A DNA stretch of 64,000 nucleotides from Neorhizobium galegae (lineage in GTDB: Bacteria > Pseudomonadota > Alphaproteobacteria > Rhizobiales > Rhizobiaceae), in contig NZ_CP090095.1 of NCBI RefSeq assembly GCF_021391675.1, positions 1,369,501 to 1,433,500 on the forward strand, given 5' to 3'. Of this stretch, positions 33,225 to 42,094 are shown piece by piece. The notes beneath the pieces were generated by a model. The model searched no databases. It worked only from the letters and a program-made list of their open reading frames with translations, and was not told the origin of the DNA. Both the position numbers and the translations under genes were made by a program. Each line of letters starts with the position of its first letter. Position 1 is the first letter of the stretch.

Positions 33225-33992
33225 ATGTGCGGACGCTACGCCCTGACGGCGACCCCCAAGGATATTTCGGAGTTCTTCAGTCTGGCGGATCTCGACGATT
33301 TCCCGGCCCGCTACAATATCGCCCCGACCCAGCCGATCCTCGTCGTCATGTCGTCCGAAAAGCGTGAGCCGGGCAGCAACCTGCCGGAGCGCCGCGCCTT
33401 CCTCGCCCGTTGGGGCCTGATCCCCGGCTGGGTGAAGGACATGAAGGAGTTTCCGCTGCTGATCAACGCGCGCTCCGAGACGGCGATCGGCAAGGCCTCC
33501 TTCCGCGCCGCCATGCGCCATCGCCGCATCCTGATCCCCGCCACCGGCTTCTACGAATGGCGCCGACCGCCGAAGGAAAGCGGCGTCAAGCCGCAGGCCT
33601 ACTGGATCCGCCCGAAGCGCGGCGGGGTCATCGCCTTTGCCGGGCTGATGGAGACCTGGTCCTCGGCCGATGGTTCCGAAGTGGATACCGCGGCGATCAT
33701 GACGACGGCGGCGAACGGCGGCATCCGGCACATCCACGACCGCATGCCGGTGGTCATCGAGCCGGAGGACTTTGCCCGCTGGCTCGATTGCAGGACGCAG
33801 GAACCGCGCGAAGTGGCCGACCTGATGCGGCCGGTGCAGGAGGATTTCTTCGAGGCGCTGCCGGTGTCCGACCTCGTCAACAAAGTCGCCAACATGGGGC
33901 CGGACCTGCAGAAACCGGTCGCGGTCGCCCAGCCGGAAGAGGAGCCGCCGAAAAAGCCGAAACCCGACTCCACCCAGATGTCGCTTTTCTGA
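33225..33992 (+). CDS. SOS response-associated peptidase (SRAP/YedK, HMCES homologue)
   Basis: 255 residues. MCGRY starts with the catalytic Cys2 (exposed after methionine removal) that forms a thiazolidine crosslink with abasic sites in single-stranded DNA. Asn81 (INARSE), Glu111 (GFYEW) and His171 (HDRMP) complete the site. The core ends near 225 and a Pro/Lys-rich tail follows, finishing with QMSLF, which resembles the bacterial sliding-clamp-binding motif QL[SD]LF. It has no clear ribosome site. It is followed 34 bp later by lysE. Confidence 0.93.
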   Translation: MCGRYALTATPKDISEFFSLADLDDFPARYNIAPTQPILVVMSSEKREPGSNLPERRAFLARWGLIPGWVKDMKEFPLLINARSETAIGKASFRAAMRHRRILIPATGFYEWRRPPKESGVKPQAYWIRPKRGGVIAFAGLMETWSSADGSEVDTAAIMTTAANGGIRHIHDRMPVVIEPEDFARWLDCRTQEPREVADLMRPVQEDFFEALPVSDLVNKVANMGPDLQKPVAVAQPEEEPPKKPKPDSTQMSLF

Positions 33993-34026
33993 TCCCTCGG
34001 CTTTCTTCCTCTAGACGGACAATCCC

Positions 34027-34650
34027 ATGAACCTGCTTTCCGCCGGCCTTTCCGGCCTCGCACTCGGTGCCTCGCTGATCATGGCGATCGGCGCCCAGAA
34101 TGCCTTCATCCTGCGCCAGGGGCTGATCCGCTCGCATGTCTTCATCCTCTGCCTGATCTGCGCTTTGTCGGATGCGACGCTGATCGCCGCCGGCGTTGGC
34201 GGGCTTGGCACGATCGTCGCGCAATCTCCCGTGCTGATCTCGGTGGTGACGCTGGGCGGCGCGGTGTTTCTCGGGCTTTATGCCTTCATGGCCTTCCGCC
34301 GGGCGGTAAAACCGGCCGCGATGGTCGCCGGCGCGCCGGAACCTATGGGGCTGAAGGCGGCGGTTCTGACCTGCCTGGCCTTCACCTTCCTCAACCCGCA
34401 TGTCTATCTGGATACGGTCGTGCTGCTCGGCAGCCTGTCTGCGGCCTTCGAAGGAGCGGAACGTATGGCTTACGGTGCCGGTGCGGCGATTGCCTCGTTC
34501 GTCTGGTTCTTCGGGCTTGGTTACGGCGCGCGGTTTCTGGCGCCGCTTTTTGCCAGACCCGCCGCCTGGCGGGTGCTGGATGTCATTATCGGGGTGGTCA
34601 TGAGCCTGCTCGCGCTCGGGCTCCTGTGGAGTTTTCTCGGCGGCGAGTGA
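34027..34650 (+). CDS. LysE/ArgO-family amino-acid exporter
   Basis: 207 residues with about six membrane segments. GLALGASLIMAIGAQNAFILRQGLIRSHVF is the LysE/ArgO N-terminal signature, and TFLNPHVYLDTVVLLGSL the second conserved block. Members export arginine or lysine. Start ATG 34027. It may be read through from the SRAP gene. Confidence 0.9.
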   Translation: MNLLSAGLSGLALGASLIMAIGAQNAFILRQGLIRSHVFILCLICALSDATLIAAGVGGLGTIVAQSPVLISVVTLGGAVFLGLYAFMAFRRAVKPAAMVAGAPEPMGLKAAVLTCLAFTFLNPHVYLDTVVLLGSLSAAFEGAERMAYGAGAAIASFVWFFGLGYGARFLAPLFARPAAWRVLDVIIGVVMSLLALGLLWSFLGGE

Positions 34651-34680
34651 CCGGTCACCGGCGGGATCAGGCGGCCCTGA

Positions 34681-34818
34681 TTAGCCGGCGGGGGTAAGCT
34701 TCGGCTTGCGCTGCACCATAAGGGCGGCGGCAACCACGGCCTTCAGGCCGAGCGGACGGTAGGGCGTGGTGATTTCCGGTTTGGATTCAATCTTCTTAGG
34801 GCTCTTCTCGTTGCTCAT
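34681..34818 (-). CDS. 45-residue rhizobial small protein
   Basis: From ATG 34818 with a strong GAGGAGACAGCC leader. The sequence is lysine-rich at the start (MSNEKSPKKIESKPE), then ITTPYRPLGLKAVVAAALMVQRKPK, a short amphipathic or hydrophobic helix flanked by basic residues. It resembles other small conserved rhizobial proteins of unknown function. A longer in-frame extension upstream lacks a ribosome site. Confidence 0.65.
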   Translation of the reverse strand: MSNEKSPKKIESKPEITTPYRPLGLKAVVAAALMVQRKPKLTPAG

Positions 34819-34992
34819 GGCTGTCTCCTCGTCACGCGATTCTGTTGTTTGCATTCTGCGATCGCGGCTCTTCCCATAAAAGCGGGCGGAATCGTGGCCG
34901 GCAAGCCGGCACTGCCGCCCGCCATTCATAGAACTGTCATCTTGCGGGAAACTGTTGCGCGGAAGTTGCAACTTACCGAGTGCGCCTGCCCT

Positions 34993-35835
34993 TCAGACGT
35001 TCGCACTCTCATCCTCGATCGTAATCGTGCCGTAGCGGCGGTGCCAGGCGCGCGCGCTGAGCGGCAGGACGAGGAGATAGGCGACGACGGTAATCGACAG
35101 CACCTGCCAGGTATAGCTCATCAACAGCGCCACATAGAGCACGACGGCGAGCATGATCGGCAGCATCAGATCGCGGCGGATGCGGCTCGACTTGCCGGAC
35201 CAGACCGGCAGGCGGGACACAAGCAGATAGCCGATCAGCAACGTATAGGCGACGCTCGCATAAACGAAGATCGGCGTGGCCTCGAGCCCGAGGAAGCCGA
35301 GATAGACCGGCAGCAGCACCAGCATGGCGCCCATCGGCGCCGGCACGCCGACGAAGAATTCCGATTGCCAGTCCGCCTTGATGTTGCGGTCTTCCATGAC
35401 GTTGAACCGGGCCAGCCGAAGGCCGGCGGCGATCGCATAGAGCAGGGCGGCGATCCAGCCCATCGAATGTGCCTGGTCAAGCAGGAAGGCGTAGGAGACC
35501 AATGCCGGCGCCACGCCGAAATTGATGATGTCGGCAAGCGGATCCATCTGCACGCCGAATTTCGACGTGGCTTTCAGGAGCCGTGCGACGCGCCCGTCGA
35601 TGCCGTCGAGGAAGGCGGCCAGCAGCACCATGGCGACCGCTAGCTCGTAACGCCCCTCGAAGGCGAGCCTTATCCCGGTCAGGCCGGCGCAGATGGCAAG
35701 CACGGTGATCAGGTTCGGCACCAGCAGCCGGAGCGGAATTTCGCGCAGGCGAGGCCCGCGGGCCTCTTCGTTCTGATGGCTTGATTCCCTGTTGGGATCG
35801 GTATGCGACGAGGGCGGCGAGGCGGGCGTCTCCAT
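34993..35835 (-). CDS. pssA: CDP-diacylglycerol-serine O-phosphatidyltransferase
   Basis: 280 residues. The CDP-alcohol phosphotransferase motif is visible as DGIDGRVARLLKATSKFG followed by MDPLADIINFG, giving D-G-x2-A-R-x8-G-x3-D-x3-D. About eight membrane segments follow a polar N-terminus of about 30 residues. It makes phosphatidylserine from CDP-diacylglycerol and serine. It lies 17 bp downstream of psd, which uses its product, so the two form the phosphatidylethanolamine operon. Confidence 0.95.
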   Translation of the reverse strand: METPASPPSSHTDPNRESSHQNEEARGPRLREIPLRLLVPNLITVLAICAGLTGIRLAFEGRYELAVAMVLLAAFLDGIDGRVARLLKATSKFGVQMDPLADIINFGVAPALVSYAFLLDQAHSMGWIAALLYAIAAGLRLARFNVMEDRNIKADWQSEFFVGVPAPMGAMLVLLPVYLGFLGLEATPIFVYASVAYTLLIGYLLVSRLPVWSGKSSRIRRDLMLPIMLAVVLYVALLMSYTWQVLSITVVAYLLVLPLSARAWHRRYGTITIEDESANV

Positions 35836-35852
35836 GATGCTCTGTCTTCCCT

Positions 35853-36554
35853 TTACGTGCGGCGGCTGATGATCGGGCCCTTCGTCGAGCCGAATTCCGC
35901 AAGCACGGTTTCCCCGCCGATGGCGAGCTGGCCGACGGACACCCGCGCCTGGCCGCCGGCCGGCACGAAGACGTCGAGCCGCGAGCCGAAGCGGATAAGG
36001 CCGAATCGCTCGCCGGCATTGACCGGTTCGCTCGGCTTCACCCAGCAGACGATGCGCCGCGCCACCAGGCCGGCGATCTGCACCACGCCGACCTTGCCGT
36101 GGCGGGTTTCGATGACGAGGCCGTTGCGCTCGTTGTCATCGCTGGCCTTGTCCAGTTCGGCATTGACGAACTGGCCGGGGCGATACTCGATGCGCGACAC
36201 CTGGCCGCGTACCGGCGAACGGTTGATGTGGCAGTCGAACACGTTCATGAACACCGAGATGCGCAGCATGGGTTCCGAACCCAGCTGCAGTTCGACCGGC
36301 GGCACGACCATGGCGACATGGCTGATGCGGCCGTCGGCAGGGCTGAGGATGAGGTCGTCGTCCTGCGGCACCGCCCGTTCCGGATCGCGGAAGAAGTAGG
36401 CGCACCACAAAGTCAGCACCAGGCCGATCCAGAACAGCGGCTCGGCGATATAACCGAGGATCAGCGAGGCGATGAAGAAGGCAGCGACGAAGATGTAACC
36501 TTCCTTATGGATCGGCACGAGCGTGTTGCGGATGGTGTCGAAGAGGTTGATCAA
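35853..36554 (-). CDS. psd: phosphatidylserine decarboxylase proenzyme
   Basis: 233 residues. Two N-terminal membrane helices (about 20-60), then [11 protein letters not shown], and the self-cleavage site FGSTKG near residue 222, where Ser223 becomes the pyruvoyl group of the alpha chain. It decarboxylates phosphatidylserine to phosphatidylethanolamine. The short form is that of alphaproteobacteria. It is the first gene of the psd-pssA pair. Confidence 0.95.
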   Translation of the reverse strand: MINLFDTIRNTLVPIHKEGYIFVAAFFIASLILGYIAEPLFWIGLVLTLWCAYFFRDPERAVPQDDDLILSPADGRISHVAMVVPPVELQLGSEPMLRISVFMNVFDCHINRSPVRGQVSRIEYRPGQFVNAELDKASDDNERNGLVIETRHGKVGVVQIAGLVARRIVCWVKPSEPVNAGERFGLIRFGSRLDVFVPAGGQARVSVGQLAIGGETVLAEFGSTKGPIISRRT

Positions 36555-36667
36555 CGTTTTCTCCCGTATGTCAGTGCCATCTGACTACAGCGAAACCGTT
36601 TTTGCGGCAATGCGGTTCCGTATCGCCGCAACCGCAGCGCGGATATGCCGGAAAAAAATGCCGATCC

Positions 36668-37594
36668 TCATTTCCGCCCAGCCTGCAGATGCAATGCGTA
36701 TTCGCTCGGCGGACAGCCGACCCGGTGGCTGAAGGCCGTGCTGAAGGCGCTGGCCGACTTGTAGCCGACCGTCTCGGCGATCTCCTCCAGCGAGCCGCGG
36801 CCGCGCAGCAGCACGTCTTTCGCCAACGCCATCCGCCAGCCGAGCAGATATTCGACCGGCGCGACGCCGACGGTCTCGGAAAAACGGCGGGCGAAGACCG
36901 AGCGCGACATGCCGACCCGCCTTGCCAGCTCGCCGACCGTCCAGCCGCGGGCGACATCGGCATGGATATGGCCGAGCGCCTGGGCGAGCTGCGGATCGGC
37001 AAGTCCTCCCAGCAGGCCCGCATGCGGCGCCCAGGCCGCCTCGCGGCGCAGGGTCTCGATGAGCATGATCTCGATCAGGCGGCAGAGGACGGCGTCGCGC
37101 CCGGGCCGTGTGTCGCCGGCTTCCTCCAGGATCATCGAGACCAACGCCCGCAATCGCGCGCCAGTCTGATCCGTGGCCCGCACATGCACGAGACGGGGCA
37201 ACAGCCCGATCAGCAGATCGGCATTGGCGGGATCACATTGGATGAGGCCGCCGAGGACGCGCGTGGCTGGTCCCGATCCGTCGTCGCCCACACGAATCTC
37301 ACCATCTACGGTATGGCGGGCCTTGAAGGCATCGTCCGACAGCTCGGTTTGCGCGTTGATCTCGCTCAGGAACGAATCCGAAAGCGGTCTGGCCGAGAGA
37401 ATATAATCTCCCTCCTGCAGCTCGACGGGGCCGCCGTCATGGGACCTGAACCAGCACCGGCCTTCCGTGACGAAGTAGAAGGTTGGCCCGGGCTGTTCCG
37501 GCACGCGAACGCCCCACCGTCCCCTGGCCGACATGCTGCCGAGCAGAACGGTGGACGGGCGAAGCAGCTTTATGACGTCGGCAAGAGCATCCAT
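36668..37594 (-). CDS. AraC-family transcriptional regulator
   Basis: 308 residues. The N-terminal part (about 1-190) is a cupin-like sensor domain (GPTFYFVTEGRCWFR, VELQEGDYILSARPL). The C-terminal double helix-turn-helix (about 205-300) shows WTVGELARRVGMSRSVFARRFSETVGVAPVEYLLGWRMALAK and a second IAETVGYKSASAFSTAFSHRVGCPPSEY (in motifs). It is divergent from the SDR gene with 93 bp between, so probably regulates it. Ligand unknown. Confidence 0.92.
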   Translation of the reverse strand: MDALADVIKLLRPSTVLLGSMSARGRWGVRVPEQPGPTFYFVTEGRCWFRSHDGGPVELQEGDYILSARPLSDSFLSEINAQTELSDDAFKARHTVDGEIRVGDDGSGPATRVLGGLIQCDPANADLLIGLLPRLVHVRATDQTGARLRALVSMILEEAGDTRPGRDAVLCRLIEIMLIETLRREAAWAPHAGLLGGLADPQLAQALGHIHADVARGWTVGELARRVGMSRSVFARRFSETVGVAPVEYLLGWRMALAKDVLLRGRGSLEEIAETVGYKSASAFSTAFSHRVGCPPSEYALHLQAGRK

Positions 37595-37687
37595 CGGGAC
37601 GATCCGTAATGAATGAGGGAGTTTCCATTATAGAGTGTTCCGATTGGCTGGTCTAGGACGGCGCATCAACATATTGGAGACAGACAC

Positions 37688-38533
37688 ATGACCAAGACCG
37701 TTCTCATCACCGGCTGTTCTTCGGGCCTCGGAAAGATGACCGCCCGCCATTTCGCGGAAAAGGGCTGGAACGTCGTCGCGACGATGCGCAGGGCCGACCC
37801 GGAACTTGCCAATCGGTATCCCGACCGCATTCTGGTCGCGGCCCTCGACGTTGCCGAGCCGGTGAGCATAGAGGCCGCCATACAGGCCGGCGTCGAGCGC
37901 TTCGGTGGTCTCGACGCGGTCGTCAACAATGCGGGTGTCACGATGGTCTCGATCTTTGAGGCGACGCCGGCGGAGGCAATCCGCCACATCTTCGAGACAA
38001 ATGTCTTCGGTATGATGAACGTCATCCGGGCGGCCCTGCCGCATCTTCACCGGCGAAGCGGGGGCACGATCGTCAACGTCGGTTCGGGTGTCGGGATCGC
38101 AGCCATGCCACTGCTGTCGCTCTACAGTGCCTCCAAGCAGGCCGTCGAAGGCCTTTCCGAGTCGCTCTCTTACGAGCTGGCGTCGCAGAACATCAAGGTC
38201 CGGCTGATCCAGCCCGGCGCGATGCGCAGCACCAATTTCACCGCCACGGGCATGGCGGCCTCGCAGGCGGCTCCGGTGCCGGAAAGCTACAAACCCTATT
38301 TCGACCACATGCTGCAGTCGATGATCAACTACCCGTTCGCTTCGACAGAAGAGCAGTCGGTGGTCGAGGCGATCTACGCGGCGACCGTCGACGCAACGGA
38401 CCGCCTTCGCTATCAGGTCGGCCCGGATGTGGAAGAATATGCCCGCCTGCGCTGGTCGACCTCGGAAGATGAATATCGCGCCGGCATGCACCGGCTGACA
38501 GGACACACTGCCTGGCGCGACATGGCAAAGTGA
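37688..38533 (+). CDS. short-chain dehydrogenase/reductase
   Basis: 281 residues from ATG 37688 (GGAGAC site). LITGCSSGLGKMTARHFAEKGW (about 5-26) is the NAD(P) site, NNAGVT follows near 80, and the catalytic YSASKQAVEGL gives Tyr and Lys near 145-149. It belongs to the classical SDRs that often act on steroids, retinols or small carbonyls; the substrate is unknown. AraC-type divergent control is likely. Confidence 0.92.
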   Translation: MTKTVLITGCSSGLGKMTARHFAEKGWNVVATMRRADPELANRYPDRILVAALDVAEPVSIEAAIQAGVERFGGLDAVVNNAGVTMVSIFEATPAEAIRHIFETNVFGMMNVIRAALPHLHRRSGGTIVNVGSGVGIAAMPLLSLYSASKQAVEGLSESLSYELASQNIKVRLIQPGAMRSTNFTATGMAASQAAPVPESYKPYFDHMLQSMINYPFASTEEQSVVEAIYAATVDATDRLRYQVGPDVEEYARLRWSTSEDEYRAGMHRLTGHTAWRDMAK

Positions 38534-38544
38534 TGGCTGAGACA

Positions 38545-38566
38545 ACCAGGCTCATCCGAGCCTGGT
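38545..38566 (+). terminator. hairpin after SDR gene
   Basis: ACCAGGCTC-ATCC-GAGCCTGGT, a perfect 9-bp stem 11 bp after the SDR stop. No U-run, so rho-independent function is uncertain. Confidence 0.5.
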
Positions 38567-38657
38567 CCCACAACTACCCGTCTGCGGTTTCAGTGGCATC
38601 CCGCAAGGCGCAATCGCTGGAGCTTTCTGCACCTGAATTGTCCGGATGCGGGTTGCC

Positions 38658-39680
38658 CTACCGCCACCCCAGCCCCGGCGCCACATGCTTCAGAATGCTC
38701 TCCAGCACATGCGCGTTGTAGTCGACGCCGAGCTGGTTCGGTACGGTGAGCAGCAGCGTATCGGCCTCGGCAATCGCCTCGTCGGCCTTCAACTGGTCGA
38801 TCAGCCTGTCCGGCTCTGCGGCATAGGAGCGACCGAAGATTGCCTGGGTCTGCGGGTCGATATTGCCGATCTGGTCCTGGCTTTCGCCGCTGCCGCCGAA
38901 ATAGGCGCGGTCCGTGTCGTTCATCAGCGCGAAAATGCTGCGGCTGACGGAGACGCGCGGTTCATGGGCATGGCCGGCTTCCTTCCAGGCTTCGCGATAG
39001 ATGCGGATCTGCTCGGCCTGCTGGATGTGGAACGGCTTGCCGCTCTCGTCGGTCTTGAGCGTCGAGCTCTGCAGGTTCATGCCGAGCTTGGCGGCCCAGA
39101 CGGCGGTTGCGTTGGAGCTGGAACCCCACCAGATGCGGTCGCGCAGGCCCGCGGAATGCGGCTCCAGGCGCAGCATGCCCGGCGGGTTCGGGAACATCGG
39201 CCGCGGATTGGGCTTGGCGAAACCTTCGCCGCGCAAAACGTCGAAGAACACTTCCGCATGGCGCCGGCCGAGATCCGCATCGGTCTCGCCTTCCGCCGGC
39301 TGGTAGCCGAAATGGCGAAAACCGTCGATCACCTGTTCCGGCGAGCCGCGGCTGATGCCGAGCTGCAGGCGTCCGCCGGAAATCAGGTCGGCAGCGCCTG
39401 CGTCTTCCGCCATGTAGAGCGGGTTTTCATACCGCATGTCGATGACGGCGGTACCGATCTCGATTCGCTTGGTGCGGGCGCCGACGGCGGCAAGCAGCGG
39501 GAAGGGCGAGGCAAGCTGCCGGGCGAAATGGTGGACGCGGAAATAGGCGCCGTCGGCGCCGAGCTCTTCGGCCGCGACCGCGAGGTCTATGGATTGCAGG
39601 AGGACGTCGGATGCCGACCGGGCCTGCGACTGCGGCGAGGGCGTCCAGTGCCCGAAGGAGAGAAAGCCGATCTTTTTCAT
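38658..39680 (-). CDS. LLM-class flavin-dependent oxidoreductase
   Basis: 340 residues. It folds as a luciferase-like TIM barrel: MKKIGFLSFGHW strand, LAVAAEELGADGAYFRVHHFARQLASPFPLLAAVGARTKRIEIGTAVIDMRYENPLYMAEDAGAADLISGGRLQLGISRGSPE (in motifs). These use reduced FMN or F420; substrate unknown. It is convergent with the SDR gene. The start ATG 39680 has only a weak ribosome site. Confidence 0.9.
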   Translation of the reverse strand: MKKIGFLSFGHWTPSPQSQARSASDVLLQSIDLAVAAEELGADGAYFRVHHFARQLASPFPLLAAVGARTKRIEIGTAVIDMRYENPLYMAEDAGAADLISGGRLQLGISRGSPEQVIDGFRHFGYQPAEGETDADLGRRHAEVFFDVLRGEGFAKPNPRPMFPNPPGMLRLEPHSAGLRDRIWWGSSSNATAVWAAKLGMNLQSSTLKTDESGKPFHIQQAEQIRIYREAWKEAGHAHEPRVSVSRSIFALMNDTDRAYFGGSGESQDQIGNIDPQTQAIFGRSYAAEPDRLIDQLKADEAIAEADTLLLTVPNQLGVDYNAHVLESILKHVAPGLGWR

Positions 39681-39778
39681 TGCGTTACCACCGTGAATTT
39701 ATTGTGTCTGAAGTTACACGTTAGATGGCATCTCAACCGCGATATGAACAGTCGCCGCCCTGTGAACAGTGCGTCCGC

Positions 39779-39919
39779 TTACCGCGCGGCCTGCGGATCG
39801 ACCCAGCCCATCCAGGTGGTGAAGGCGAGCAGCGGCGAGCCGAAGAAGACCAGCACCAGCATGTAGGCGATGGCAATGCTGCCGAGGAGGAGCATGCGGG
39901 GAGTGAGGTAGCGTTTCAT
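39779..39919 (-). CDS. 46-residue single-pass membrane peptide
   Basis: Reading from ATG 39919: a basic N-terminus MKRYLTPR, a hydrophobic helix MLLLGSIAIAYMLVLVFFG, then a tail with FTTWMGWVDPQAAR and stop TAA at 39779. It lies 130 bp downstream of the Atm1-type exporter on the same strand. The ribosome site is weak (GGACCGGAAACG). Basic-inside topology predicts the C-terminus in the periplasm. Function unknown. Confidence 0.6.
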   Translation of the reverse strand: MKRYLTPRMLLLGSIAIAYMLVLVFFGSPLLAFTTWMGWVDPQAAR

Positions 39920-40004
39920 CGTTTCCGGTCCGTGGTGAGTCAGTGATTGGTGATTAGTCGGTAGTCGTTAGTACTGGCGTTTCGCTTTCACATCGGCTTC
40001 CTTT

Positions 40005-40053
40005 CACTACCCACTACCCACTACCCACTACCCACTACCCACTACCCACTATT
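40005..40053. repeat. heptamer tandem repeat over the exporter stop codon
   Basis: CACTACC repeated six times perfectly (40005-40046) and a seventh altered copy CACTATT (40047-40053). The TAG stop of the ABC exporter (40049-40051 on the minus strand) lies inside the last unit. Confidence 0.9.
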
Positions 40054-41938
40054 CCGCCGCCGGAACGCCGCGCAGCACGACGCCGAGGTCGTCGCTCTCG
40101 CGCACCTTGCGCAGCTGCTCCTCGGCCTGTACCGCCTCGCGCTGGCGGTTCCACATCGAGGCATAGAGCCCGTTCTGTTCGAGCAGCGAACTGTGCGTGC
40201 CGCGTTCGGCGATCAGCCCGTCGCGCAGGACGATGATCTCGTCGGCGCCGATGACGGTCGAAAGCCGGTGGGCGATCACCAGCGTCGTGCGGTTCTTCGA
40301 GACCACGTCGAGTGCCGACTGGATCTCGTGTTCGGTCGTGGTGTCGAGCGCCGAAGTCGCCTCGTCGAGGATCAGGATCGGCGGGGCCTTGAGGACGGTG
40401 CGGGCGATCGCCACGCGCTGCTTCTCGCCGCCCGAAAGCTTCAAGCCCCGTTCGCCGACCTTGGTCTCGAAACCATCCGGCAGGGCGCTGATGAAATGGC
40501 CGATCTGTGCCACTTCGGCGGCGGCCAGCACCTCTTCCTCGCTGGCCGTTGGCCGGCCGTAGCGGATATTGTAGGCGATCGTATCGTTGAACAGGACGGT
40601 ATCCTGCGGCACCATGCCGATCGCCGCGCGCAGCGACTGCTGCGTGATGTTGCGCACGTCCTGGCCGTCGACGGTGATCGAGCCGCCCTGGATGTCGTAG
40701 AACCGGTAGAGCAGCCGGGAAATCGTCGATTTGCCGGCGCCCGAAGGGCCGACGATCGCCACCGTCTTGCCGGCCGGCACGTCGAAGGAGACGCCCCTCA
40801 GGATCGGCCGGGCCGCATCATAGGAAAAATGCACGTCCTTGAAGAAGATCGTGCCTTGGGCGATGTCGAGGGGCTTGGCACCCGGCCGGTCGACGACCTC
40901 GGGCTGCACTTCCAGAAGCTCGAACATCTGCTCGATATCGGTCAGCCCCTGGCGGATTTCGCGGTAGACGAAACCGATGAAGTTGAGCGGCACTGAGAGC
41001 TGCAGCAGCAGCGCGTTGACGAACACGAAATCGCCGATCGTCTGCTCGCCGCGCTGCACGGCCAGCGCCGACATCACCATCATCACGGTCGTGCCGAGGC
41101 CGAAGATGACGCCCTGGCCGAAGTTCAGCCAGCCGAGCGAGGTCCACACGTCGGTCGCAGCCTTCTCGTAGTGCGCCATCGAACTGTCGAAGCGCTTGGC
41201 TTCCATCTCCTCGTTGCCGAAATATTTGACCGTCTCGAAATTGAGGAGCGAATCGATCGCCTTGGTATTGGCGTCCGTGTCGCTGTCGTTCATCGAGCGG
41301 CGGATGGCGATGCGCCAGTCGCTGGCCTTCACCGTGAACCAGATATAGAGCGCCACCGTGACCGCCGTCACCGCGACATACCAGAAGCCGTAGCTGACCC
41401 AGAAGATCACAGCCGTCAGCAGGAATTCGAGCAGCGTCGGCACGGTGTTGAGAATGGTGAAACGGACGATCGTCTCGATGCCCTTGGTGCCGCGCTCGAT
41501 GATCCGCGACAGGCCGCCGGTCTTGCGTTCCAGATGAAAACGCAACGACAGCTGGTGCATGTGCACGAAAGTGCGGTAGGCGAGCTGGCGCACGGCATAT
41601 TGCCCGACCGAGGCAAACAGCGCGTCGCGCAGCTGGTTCAGCCCCACCTGCAGGATGCGGGTGAAATTGAGCGCGATGACCAGCACCACGGCGCCGAGCA
41701 GGAAGGCGGGCAGGATTCCCGCCATGTCCAATCTGCCATTCAGCGCATCCGTCGCCCATTTGAAGAAATAGGGCACCGTCAAGAGTACGAACTTGGCGAG
41801 GAACAAATAGAAGGTCGCCCAGAGGACGCGGGCCTTCAGGTCGGCACGCCCCTCCGGCCACATATAGGGCCACAGGTTCACGAGCGTACCCAGCGGATTG
41901 CTGGCATCCGCCGAAATGGTCTTCTTGTTATTCGCCAT
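40049..41938 (-). CDS. ABC exporter, Atm1/HMT type
   Basis: 629 residues from ATG 41938 (GGAGACATTG leader); a 22-residue upstream extension is not supported. Six membrane helices occupy about 30-310. The nucleotide-binding domain has Walker A VGPSGAGKST, signature LSGGEKQRVAIAR, Walker B ILILDEATSALD and the H-loop AHRLST. HLERKTGGLSRIIERGTKGIE in the first coupling region is typical of Atm1/ABCB7-like half-transporters, which export glutathione-linked or sulfur species for iron-sulfur assembly and metal tolerance. Confidence 0.93.
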   Translation of the reverse strand: MANNKKTISADASNPLGTLVNLWPYMWPEGRADLKARVLWATFYLFLAKFVLLTVPYFFKWATDALNGRLDMAGILPAFLLGAVVLVIALNFTRILQVGLNQLRDALFASVGQYAVRQLAYRTFVHMHQLSLRFHLERKTGGLSRIIERGTKGIETIVRFTILNTVPTLLEFLLTAVIFWVSYGFWYVAVTAVTVALYIWFTVKASDWRIAIRRSMNDSDTDANTKAIDSLLNFETVKYFGNEEMEAKRFDSSMAHYEKAATDVWTSLGWLNFGQGVIFGLGTTVMMVMSALAVQRGEQTIGDFVFVNALLLQLSVPLNFIGFVYREIRQGLTDIEQMFELLEVQPEVVDRPGAKPLDIAQGTIFFKDVHFSYDAARPILRGVSFDVPAGKTVAIVGPSGAGKSTISRLLYRFYDIQGGSITVDGQDVRNITQQSLRAAIGMVPQDTVLFNDTIAYNIRYGRPTASEEEVLAAAEVAQIGHFISALPDGFETKVGERGLKLSGGEKQRVAIARTVLKAPPILILDEATSALDTTTEHEIQSALDVVSKNRTTLVIAHRLSTVIGADEIIVLRDGLIAERGTHSSLLEQNGLYASMWNRQREAVQAEEQLRKVRESDDLGVVLRGVPAAE

Positions 41939-42094
41939 CAATGTCTCCGGAGCGGGCGCGTCGAAACGCCTCCCGCACATAAGGTCCGGGGAAGAATGTT
42001 GCAATGACGGTTTCGTGAAACTTCAGGGCACGGGACAGAGCGGCCGGGCGATACGAGGCGAAGGCGGGATGTCTCCGGCCTTCGCCTGTCGCGA

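Noticed and set aside
40005..40053. Possible CRISPR array
   Set aside because: Units are 7 bp with no spacers, and no cas genes are present.
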